This document shows positions 17,318 to 24,045 of a DNA stretch of 33,795 bases, piece after piece (positions within the stretch are counted from its first letter, which is position 1; each line of letters opens with the position of its first letter). A program made the translations under genes and the position numbers. The notes under the pieces are model-generated. The model was not told the origin of the DNA, made no database searches, and saw only the letters and a program-made list of their open reading frames with translations. Location: the NCBI RefSeq assembly GCF_024723735.1, contig NZ_JANQDU010000010.1, positions 1-33,795 on the forward strand. The letters run 5' to 3'. This stretch comes from Frigidibacter sp. ROC022. Lineage in GTDB: Bacteria > Pseudomonadota > Alphaproteobacteria > Rhodobacterales > Rhodobacteraceae.

Positions 17318-18250
17318 ATGACAAAGCGCAGAGGCACCAGTTCTCGTGATAAGCTGAGCGATGCCAATTCCGAGGCACCGCCGCGCGTCTTTGACCTTCG
17401 TCCACGCCTTGATAACGCGGTAAAACCGGCTGAGCTAATCCAGATCACCGGGCATCAGACGCTGACGCTCAACGCCCGGCGATCGATCACCATCCTCTGG
17501 CACAATGCACACATGCAAGGCATCGAAGAGGGTAAGGACTATCGCATCGAGATCGACGACCTGAAACCCGACGATCACAAGGGCTACGAGATGGTGGAGA
17601 GCGCCATTCTCGACCTGATGCGAACGATCTTGACTGTACGATTGCCCGGGGGTCGGACGCGACGAGTCCAGTTTCTCGGCGGAAATGATCTCGACGATCC
17701 CGAAAGGGACGCCGGGACGTTGCTCTATTCTTTCGACAAGCGGCTGATAGAAATCCTGCGCGACAGTTCGATCTGGGGCAAGATCAACCTCCCGGTGCTG
17801 ATGGCCTTCACTTCGAAATACTCCGTCTCGCTCTATGAAAACGTGGCGCAATGGTCGGGCCTCAGCCACAAGACCTGGCAGGAGTTGCCGCTGGAGGAGT
17901 TCCGTGAACTGATCGGCGTAGAAGAGGGCAAATACGCCGCCTTCGGCGCACTCAACAAGCACGTCATCAAGAATGTGGTGCTCCAGATTAACGCCCTGGC
18001 GCCATTCTCCGTGACGGTGATGCCGGTCAAGACAGGCAAGAAGGTCACCCATGTACGGGTCGCCTGGTGGTCTAAATCCAAAGATGAGATGGACGCAGCC
18101 TGGCGCGAGGTGAACCGATCAAAGATCGGCCGCAAGGCTCGTCTGGCCGGCCGCACCGTCGAGATCACATCCTTCGCCAGCGAAAGCCGCCGAATGCGTG
18201 GCAGCCGGCGCGCGGCCCGCATCGGCTCGACACTGGTCGAAAGCGACTGA
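17318..18250 (+). CDS. Plasmid replication initiator, Rep_3 superfamily (RepB-type)
   Basis: A 310-aa initiator expected to bind the iterons next to it and open the origin. It has the twin winged-helix layout of the Rep_3 family: KPAELIQITGHQTLTLNARR at about 35-54, a central part with LPVLMAFTSKYSVSLYENVAQW (about 153-174), and a basic C-terminus ending RRAARIG. Two adjacent starts are possible, GTG 17315 and ATG 17318; I prefer the ATG. No strong Shine-Dalgarno is visible, which fits low, controlled expression. It is divergent from parA and followed by five 21-bp iterons. Rhodobacteraceae plasmids of the RepB class pair such a gene with parAB, as here. Confidence 0.82.
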   Translation: MTKRRGTSSRDKLSDANSEAPPRVFDLRPRLDNAVKPAELIQITGHQTLTLNARRSITILWHNAHMQGIEEGKDYRIEIDDLKPDDHKGYEMVESAILDLMRTILTVRLPGGRTRRVQFLGGNDLDDPERDAGTLLYSFDKRLIEILRDSSIWGKINLPVLMAFTSKYSVSLYENVAQWSGLSHKTWQELPLEEFRELIGVEEGKYAAFGALNKHVIKNVVLQINALAPFSVTVMPVKTGKKVTHVRVAWWSKSKDEMDAAWREVNRSKIGRKARLAGRTVEITSFASESRRMRGSRRAARIGSTLVESD

Positions 18251-18264
18251 TCCGTATCGGATTT

Positions 18265-18279
18265 CCCCGAGCTTCTCAC
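18265..18279 (+). repeat. Outlying degenerate iteron
   Basis: CCCCGAGCTTCTCAC, 11 of 15 bases identical to the core of the iterons at 18373-18477 and in the same orientation, 15 bases after the rep stop codon. Confidence 0.35.
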
Positions 18280-18372
18280 ATTTGGCAGTCCGAACGCCTC
18301 AGGTCCCTCTGCCTGACAGCACCGATAGGGCAGGGCGCTCTTCCCGGGCTCGGACATCCGTCGGAAAATCTT

Positions 18373-18477
18373 CCCCTGATTCCTAACACTACGCCCCGGA
18401 TTCCTCACCGGAGTCCCCGGATTCCTCACAATATCCCCCGGATTCCTCACCGGAGTCCCCGAATCCTTCACAGTATA
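18373..18477 (+). repeat. Five tandem 21-bp iterons of the first origin
   Basis: Units start at 18373, 18394, 18415, 18436 and 18457 with exact 21-bp period, core CCCCGGATTCCTCAC. Units 2 and 4 are identical (ending CGGAGT); units 1 and 5 are divergent. Two helical turns per unit is classic for initiator arrays. Every unit contains a GANTC site, and units 2 and 4 have a second one at their junctions. Confidence 0.9.
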
Positions 18478-18494
18478 TCCGCCAAGTATCTGAA

Positions 18495-18600
18495 GACTCG
18501 GTCTGAATCGCTCCTGAATCTATGAATCTTGAATCTATGAATCTTGAATCCCGACAAGGGTTTAGACGGAAACGGACGGACTCCGATTACAACAAGAGTC
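18495..18600 (+). repeat. GAATC-rich repeats beside the iterons
   Basis: Contains a perfect 15-bp direct duplication TATGAATCTTGAATC (18521-18535 and 18536-18550) and further TGAATC copies at 18504 and 18515. It is AT-richer than its surroundings and directly follows the iterons, as an unwinding element would. Nine GANTC sites fall in this stretch. Confidence 0.7.
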
Positions 18601-18698
18601 AAGGCGGAAAGCACAGGCCTGCTTGGAAAACAGACCTTACAGCCAGACCACCTAACTGGATCGAGCCCGAGCCGCACATCCATCGGCTCCAAACGCCA

Positions 18699-19781
18699 TC
18701 AAGGCCGGCCTCGCTTCTCCATCCACTTACGACAGAACCCCAAGAAAGCACGGTCGGGATCCCGAGGCGCATCGAGGCCACCTTCGGCCATCCAACTCCG
18801 CCAAGCCTGTTCAAGATGATGGACATCCCATCCAGGGGCCAGACTGCGGGCAGCATCGTAGCTTTCGGGATCAAGCCGGATCCCGGCAAGTTCCGCCGGT
18901 ACTTCGGTTTCAGATGCAACTGTCCCGCGATTAATAAACACCACGTAGTCGCCATCCAGGCGCACGGCATAGTCCGGCATATGGCCGTAGCTCTCGTCCT
19001 GCTCGACGATCGCTCCGACGAGACGCTTGAACTCTCGAGAAGTCGAGGATGATCCACTCTTACGCTGTAGCGCTGCGAGAGAGATCCTCCATTCCTTCTG
19101 CCGGCCACAGTGTTTGCGAGCAATCTCATAGATACGGCGCTCCAGAGGCTTGCGCAGACGAAAGTAGTTGCGGTGGAGTGTAAGAACCTCGTGGGCACTG
19201 ATCGCGTTGAACACCCAGTCGGACAGTTCGATCTCGATCTCCTGCATCCGTCCGTCTCGGGTCTCACGGATGATACGGGCACGATCAATGATCGAGAATA
19301 GGTCCAATTGCTCGGTCCCGCCGGTGGCGATGTTGGTTTCGATCTGCGTCCCCTGCAGCCGCACCAGCGCTGCCTTCAGCCCATCGTAGCCACGCCCGTC
19401 AGTCACTCGGTTCGTGGCCTTCAGAAGGTCGTGTGCCTTCAATCGAACGGTGCGGCTGACCTTATGCCCCTTGTTCAACGCGGACATGATTTGGCTGATG
19501 CAGTAGATCAGCACATCGCGATCATGGATTGTAGCAAGCCCTTCGGCTGAGGGGCGGATTTCGAGATAGGCCTTTCCGCTTTCGTCCTCGTAACGGCGGG
19601 TGCGGTGGTCGGGGCGAGTGGAGAGCGAAAACACCGGATGAGCCATCGATGCCATATCGCCCTTCGGGGCGGCATCAAGGATATCACAGACAAAGAAGTC
19701 GTCTTCCCGACGGTCTGGAAGAAGTGGTGAGCGGCCACCGCTACCAGTGGCGGCATCTTCCGGTTTCGTGATTTCACCCAC
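18699..19781 (-). CDS. repA: Replication initiator protein A (RPA family)
   Basis: A 360-aa plasmid initiator of the RPA family, which defines the RepA-type plasmids of Rhodobacteraceae. Family-like segments are DRDVLIYCISQIMSALNKG (about 88-106), IIDRARIIRETRDGRMQEIE and the following FRLRKPLERRIYEIARKHCG, with a C-terminal domain ending in FCRKWMEKRGRP. The predicted start is GTG at 19781 with GAGGA about 8 bases upstream. The first iteron CGTGATTTCACCCAC lies over this start and forms its first five codons, which suggests autorepression. It is convergent with the first rep gene. With seven iterons upstream it is a complete second replicon; whether both are active cannot be told. Confidence 0.87.
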   Translation of the reverse strand: MGEITKPEDAATGSGGRSPLLPDRREDDFFVCDILDAAPKGDMASMAHPVFSLSTRPDHRTRRYEDESGKAYLEIRPSAEGLATIHDRDVLIYCISQIMSALNKGHKVSRTVRLKAHDLLKATNRVTDGRGYDGLKAALVRLQGTQIETNIATGGTEQLDLFSIIDRARIIRETRDGRMQEIEIELSDWVFNAISAHEVLTLHRNYFRLRKPLERRIYEIARKHCGRQKEWRISLAALQRKSGSSSTSREFKRLVGAIVEQDESYGHMPDYAVRLDGDYVVFINRGTVASETEVPAELAGIRLDPESYDAARSLAPGWDVHHLEQAWRSWMAEGGLDAPRDPDRAFLGFCRKWMEKRGRP

Positions 19782-20000
19782 ACCAAGTCCTCAATCGTGA
19801 TTTCACCCACGGAGTTCCAAGGCCGAAGTTCGTGATTTCACCCACAAAGGTCAACAGATTTCGTGATTTCACCCACGCGCCACGTAGCAGTGCCTCTCGC
19901 TACGCCACCCTTCCGGAGCACGAAAACCGGCAAGTCCGCATCGTGACTCTGCCCACGCTATTTCGTGATTTCACCCACGTTTTTTCGTGATTTCACACAC
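19767..20000. repeat. Seven iterons of the RepA origin
   Basis: CGTGATTTCACCCAC occurs perfectly at 19767, 19796, 19831, 19862 and 19964, as CGTGATTTCACACAC at 19986 and, more degenerate, as CGTGACTCTGCCCAC at 19942. All have the same orientation. The last three are 22 bases apart (two helical turns); the others are spaced 29, 35, 31 and 80 bases. The one at 19767-19781 overlaps the repA start codon. Confidence 0.92.
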
Positions 20001-20007
20001 GCCGGGT

Positions 20008-20089
20008 TTAGAGAAATAGTTATATTTCAACGATCTAAAGGCTACATCCCGAGGCGTAACACGAGATTAACACGGTTCTAACACCAGAC
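20008..20089. repeat. AT-rich segment and three 11-bp TAACAC repeats
   Basis: An AT-rich stretch (20008-20040, including GTTATATTTCAACG) is followed by three direct repeats starting TAACAC at 20057, 20068 and 20079, exactly 11 bases apart. Position next to the iterons suggests the unwinding part of the RepA origin or a host-factor site. No clear DnaA box is present. Confidence 0.5.
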
Positions 20090-20105
20090 TGGCCGGAAAG
20101 TCCGC

Positions 20106-20777
20106 CTAGCAACCAGTGCCCCGAAGCACCACGCCGACGGTACGGACCATCAATTTCATATCCGTCTGAAGACTCAGATTCTGCAGATAAACCTCATCGT
20201 AGTGCGCCCGTTCGGCGAAAGACGTCATGTGTCGATCTGAAATCTGCCAAGCACCAGTGATACCAGGCCGCAGCATGTAGTAGGCCGTTCCAGGGTACAG
20301 CTTCCTTTGTTCCACCATCATCGGCCGCGGCCCCACAAGGCTCATGTCCCCGATCAGAACGTTCCAGAGCTGAGGAAGTTCGTCCATCGACGTCTTGCGC
20401 AAAAAGCGCCCGATCCTGGTGATCCGCGGATCGTTCCGCAACTTTTGATGACAGTCCCACTCGGCGCGTGCCTCCGGCTCCGCAGCGAGATGTGCTTCGA
20501 GGCGCGCTTCCGCATCTGGCACCATGGTACGGATCTTCAGCATGCCGAAGGTCCGTCCGCCGCGACCCAGGCGTGCCTGTCGATAGAACGGGTTCTGTCC
20601 CTGAAGAGCGACCAGAAGCACCATCCCCAGAACAAGCGGGATCGCCACAGGCGCTGCGAGCAGCACCAAAACGATGTCCACACACCGCTTGGGAAATCCG
20701 CCGTATCCCAAAACCGGCAGCGAGCGGCCATGACGAACTACAATATCCGCAGACCTCGGACGTGAATCTACTGTCAT
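20106..20777 (-). CDS. ExoY-like undecaprenyl-phosphate sugar-1-phosphate transferase
   Basis: A 223-aa initiating glycosyltransferase (bacterial sugar transferase family) that moves a sugar phosphate onto undecaprenyl phosphate at the inner membrane. It has one membrane segment (about 32-55) and then the conserved [48 protein letters not shown] and PGITGAWQ. The frame extends to an ATG at 20885, but the 20777 start gives the same length as the paralogue at 27950 (228 aa), and 20885 lies inside an inverted repeat, so I prefer 20777. It begins just beyond the RepA origin, so it may belong to the EPS gene set interrupted by the replication core. Confidence 0.86.
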   Translation of the reverse strand: MTVDSRPRSADIVVRHGRSLPVLGYGGFPKRCVDIVLVLLAAPVAIPLVLGMVLLVALQGQNPFYRQARLGRGGRTFGMLKIRTMVPDAEARLEAHLAAEPEARAEWDCHQKLRNDPRITRIGRFLRKTSMDELPQLWNVLIGDMSLVGPRPMMVEQRKLYPGTAYYMLRPGITGAWQISDRHMTSFAERAHYDEVYLQNLSLQTDMKLMVRTVGVVLRGTGC

Positions 20778-21198
20778 CAATGTAATCAACCCCGAAAACT
20801 CAGGCCCGGAACAACTCCGAACCAAACCAACTACGTCCCCGGCAAAAAGTTGCCATAGAAATGCCATAGACGGTTGCAGATTCATCTGTGCAACCTGTCG
20901 AAAACAACAAACGTCTCATATCATATTGATATATAAGTATATTTTGTCGGGTGTCGCGACAGGAAGCTCATTACGCTACGGCAACAGTCATGCGTACTGT
21001 AAAGTTATTTATTCTGATTTGAGCACAATGATGCGTAGTTCTCCCTAGGGTTGAGCGAAGAATCGCCGGGGGCGGGGCCTCGGACAGAAGTTACTGTGCC
21101 CGGCAAGAAACGATGCCAAACAATTGTCACTACTAAAGTCACACTTTCGCCCCACTTTTGGAGCTAGCGTGATGGTATTAAGGTACTGGAGGCGGCCC
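20778..21198. promoter_or_regulatory. Intergenic region with inverted repeats
   Basis: 421 bases between divergent genes. A nested inverted repeat spans 20872-20895 (GGTTG...CAACC outside, CAGAT-TC-ATCTG inside). A palindrome TGTCGCGACA lies at 20952-20961 next to an AT-rich run (20921-20945). AGTTCTCCCTA (21038-21048) is shared with the promoter region at 13421-13431. No other gene seen. Confidence 0.4.
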
Positions 21199-21396
21199 AT
21201 GGGCGCGACCTATCCCATCATCGCTTTGATCCCGGCCTACCCAGCGGCCATTGGGGCTTTGCTCTTTGGCGCAAGTTGGGGGATGGCTCTAATGGTTCTG
21301 ATCGGAACCGGCGTTGGTGTGGCACTGTTGCTTGCGGGCTTCCGTTTCTTCTTGCCACGTAGCGCCCATGACGCACAGGCTGTTACGGCGCCCTGA
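21199..21396 (+). CDS. Small two-helix membrane protein, hypothetical
   Basis: A 65-aa predicted inner-membrane protein with two hydrophobic helices (about 4-24 and 27-51) and a short polar C-terminal tail. The ATG at 21199 is preceded by a strong GGAGG 7 bases upstream, which decides the start over the earlier in-frame starts at 21124 and 21172. I recognise no family. Good ribosome binding site, normal codon use and helix pattern support a real gene; its function and link to the neighbouring sugar transferase are unknown. Confidence 0.6.
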   Translation: MGATYPIIALIPAYPAAIGALLFGASWGMALMVLIGTGVGVALLLAGFRFFLPRSAHDAQAVTAP

Positions 21397-22201
21397 TCCT
21401 GGTCGATATCTTTGGTTTCGATGCGGGGGCAAGGAGCAGCCTCGTACAGGCTGAACCGAGGCGCGCCTGGTTCCGACAATCCGATCCACGATCTTAGGTA
21501 GAACCATCGTTTGGTTTGTCGTGTGTGGGATATACCGACCATTTGTCCGGGGCAGGGGGTCTGGAACCACTTCTTTCAGCCTGGCTTGTTTTGGAATGGA
21601 CGCGCGCTGCTCGGGCACTTTGACATCCCTGCGCGAATATTTTTGTTCCAGGCACAATACCGCCACCCGTACCTGCCCCCGACCCATGGGCAGTTCCTAC
21701 AGCTGCGTTCCCGTATCCACGCGATGTCCGATATCGGGGACCAGCCGCCTGCCCGCAGGCTTTTCTCCTGCCCCCGTCGCCGCATTTCGCCTTGTCGAGT
21801 CCCCTGTGCAACAACGTGCCAGGTGGGTTTGAAATCGCGTTTCTGGAGGTGCCAGTAGGAACCGCAACCCTCCGGACCGGGTGAGTTTCCCGGGAACAGA
21901 TGCTTTTGGCACGGGAAAGCAACAAACCGTGGCAGGCACTTTTGGGTCTGACCTTTCGAGGCCGCCAGCCGGAGAAGAATACCCGCATGAACTCCGGCGG
22001 GACCCGGAACAGACACGAGTCGGTGTACATGAGCCGGGACTGATCCGAAGGCATGGATGAGGCGGGAGGGTCAGAACTACGGAACCTACGCCGATCGCCA
22101 CCTTCGGCGAAAATCGACCTAGTACTCCTGTACTCTGCGCTCCCAACATTAGCTGAAGCCAAGGGGCATTTTCAAGCGAAATGTTGTGGTTGCTGACTGC
22201 A
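21397..22201. other. Probably non-coding or decayed stretch
   Basis: 805 bases in which several overlapping frames stay open on both strands but none has a ribosome binding site, codon bias or recognisable motif. A hairpin CGCCGA/TCGGCG (22089-22109) is visible. I cannot name anything here; it is likely debris from past insertions. Confidence 0.4.
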
Positions 22202-22378
22202 TCACCGCAAGAAGTGGTGTAGCCATCGACCTGATTCACGCTTGCCTTGGATGTCCTCGAAGTCTGAGATGCCAACTCTGCGCAACTCGCTGATGTCGTC
22301 GTCATCCGACAGTACCAGCCACGTGGCGCGGCCCTCGCTCAGCTCGGTCACGCGCTCGCTGATGTCAACTTTTGTCAA
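22202..22378 (-). CDS. Short ORF or gene fragment, hypothetical
   Basis: A 58-codon frame (TTG start) whose translation looks protein-like: KVDISERVTELSEGRATW, then LVLSDDDDISELRRVGISDF, ending RWLHHFLR. It is Asp/Glu-rich with regular hydrophobics, unlike the noise frames around it. There is no ATG and no clear ribosome binding site, so it may be the remnant of a longer gene. Family unknown. Confidence 0.25.
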   Translation of the reverse strand: MTKVDISERVTELSEGRATWLVLSDDDDISELRRVGISDFEDIQGKRESGRWLHHFLR

Positions 22379-22747
22379 TAATGCAGAAGCGATCTGATGG
22401 GCTATGTTGGCGGATCATCCGGCGCGGATTACGGCCTTTATCCCATTACAATCAATGCGATACATACAGCTGCATGCGTCCTCCTTGGAGTTGTTCGGCG
22501 TGCCCATAGCGTCCTTGTCGATGCGCGGGCATTTTGAAGGGAACTTGCAGCCAGGATCCGCGACGCTGGCGGGCATCGCTGTACGGTTTCCGTCGCAACC
22601 AGTGGTTCATGGGAATGCCAAGGTCGCCGGAATTTTCGACAGCATATTACATAATATGGCTTATCCGCCGATGCTGTGTCGCCGGGGCACATTCCAATCC
22701 GGGTTGCGCCCAATCCCCTGTCCTGCTGGAAGGCAAAGAGAAGGAAG
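22379..22747. other. No identifiable gene
   Basis: 369 bases with overlapping short frames on both strands and no motif. It probably includes degraded parts of the insertion sequence whose tail follows. Confidence 0.35.
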
Positions 22748-22861
22748 ATGGCCCACACAGAGCTGGATCTGCGTGAGCGCCTGAACGCTACGCCCAGAAA
22801 GTGCCTCGGCTGGAGAACACCCACCGAGGCGTTCACGGATGAACTAAGGAAACTCAGGTAG
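22748..22861 (+). pseudogene. IS30-family transposase C-terminal remnant
   Basis: A 37-residue piece reading ELDLRERLNATPRKCLGW then RTPTEAFTDELRKLR. The N-x-x-PRK-x-LG-[WF]-x-TP-x-E-x-F pattern is the conserved end of IS30 transposases, after the catalytic Glu helix. The rest of the protein (about 300 residues with DDE motif) is absent upstream in all frames, and no terminal inverted repeats are evident. It is a decayed insertion sequence. Confidence 0.7.
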
Positions 22862-23238
22862 CGGACAACGTCGCGACTACTCTTGAGCCTACACGCGAAA
22901 CAGGGCGAATCGGGCGTCATCCGCAGATTGATTACAGAAGCGGGTCAATCCTGATGAGAGATGCAGATTGCGTACCCATGAGGGACAGTGCGACTGCAGG
23001 CCTGAGTCCCGACCGATGAGGATGGTTGATTGTGGCGCAACCAGGCACACGCATAAGGTGTATTCATGACAAAGGCGGCGGAAAGCGGTTCGGATTGTGG
23101 CAAAACCTTGCCCAGCGGTGCCGCTGTATAGTAAAGTTTTGGAGAGTGTAGGCAGCGGTTCGCCACCTTTGGTGGCCATGCTTGCAGTGATGGTGCCGTT
23201 GGGCATGAAGTACGGCAGTTTTTTTGAGAGGGGCGAAA
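22862..23238. other. Intergenic region upstream of VPLPA-CTERM gene
   Basis: 377 bases with no gene seen. It must include the promoter of the gene at 23239. TATAGT at about 23124 could be a -10 box, but no -35 at proper spacing is visible. Confidence 0.35.
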
Positions 23239-23847
23239 ATGAATATCAAGGGATGGTTTGCTGCAGCAGGGCTGGCTGTTGCTATGACGGGTGGAGCGGT
23301 TCAGACCGCGTCCGCAACGACCATGTACACCGTTGCCGCAGGTGACGTCACTGTCTCCGGTGGCGATTTCTGTTTTCCGGGTGACTGCACCCTGGACGGC
23401 GCGGTCACGGGCGGTTCGTTCTCCCTGAGCAATGTCGGCGATACGTTTGACTTCGACGACCTGTTCGATTGGTCGATTGCAGTCACCAATAAGTGGGCCA
23501 CCGGTGGTGGCGCGTACACTGTCAGTGTGGTGCTTGAGTTCTTGACGCCATCTGCCGCCAGTGGAACTCCGAACTCGGGTGTTGCGGGCTTCGTCACCTT
23601 CTTGGGCACTCTCTCTGCTGGGGGAGTGGACTGGATTAACGATAGCGGAAGCGTCACTTTCGCCAATAACCACGTTCTGACCTATGAACTTCACGACGTG
23701 CTGGAAGGTGGTTTGGGAACGAGCGCCTCTTCGGGCGCAACGTTCACGCTTGCAGCCGTTCCGCTGCCGGCCGGCGGCTTGTTGCTGATCGGCGCGCTCG
23801 GTGGCCTGGGTGCCCTGAAGCGTCGCAAGGCGAAGAAAGCCGCCTGA
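23239..23847 (+). CDS. VPLPA-CTERM sorted protein
   Basis: A 202-aa exported protein with a signal peptide (1-29, ending ASA), a beta-rich, Gly/Thr/Ser-rich body of about 140 residues including FCFPGDC, and a canonical exosortase tail VPLPAGGLLLIGALGG followed by KRRKAKK. It should be recognised by the XrtD protein encoded 12 kb away. ATG 23239 has GAGAGGGG about 8 bases upstream. It is a single-gene unit ended by a strong terminator. The body resembles no enzyme I know; a structural or adhesive matrix protein is plausible. Confidence 0.85.
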   Translation: MNIKGWFAAAGLAVAMTGGAVQTASATTMYTVAAGDVTVSGGDFCFPGDCTLDGAVTGGSFSLSNVGDTFDFDDLFDWSIAVTNKWATGGGAYTVSVVLEFLTPSAASGTPNSGVAGFVTFLGTLSAGGVDWINDSGSVTFANNHVLTYELHDVLEGGLGTSASSGATFTLAAVPLPAGGLLLIGALGGLGALKRRKAKKAA

Positions 23848-23871
23848 GCTTCAACTGAACGAGAATAAAGG

Positions 23872-23899
23872 AGGGCGGGGATTTCCCCGCCCTTTCTTT
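23872..23899 (+). terminator. Rho-independent terminator
   Basis: 10-bp GC-rich perfect stem AGGGCGGGGA/TCCCCGCCCT around a TT loop, followed by TTCTTT, 25 bases after the VPLPA-CTERM gene stop. Confidence 0.9.
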
Positions 23900-24045
23900 G
23901 TCGAGCCAGTGGAGATCAGACAGCACACCTCTATCAATCGATGCCTTGGGGTGATTGATGGCGGAAGCGGCGCCCCTGCCCCATGCGCGGGGCGGTTCAG
24001 GCATTATTGGCGGCCCCAGACAGTAAGAGCTCTGGTGGGTATAGT

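Noticed and set aside
17833-18471. Minus-strand frame with repeated RNPG motifs
   Set aside because: The peptide repeats are simply the translated 21-bp iterons; the rest is antisense to the rep gene.
18373-20000. CRISPR-like repeat clusters
   Set aside because: The repeats are 15-21 bp, tandem or unevenly spaced without unique 30-40 bp spacers, and sit beside initiator genes, so they are iterons.
21494-22305. Several overlapping minus-strand frames of 130-222 codons
   Set aside because: They overlap one another in different frames with no motif, codon bias or ribosome binding site; none can be preferred.
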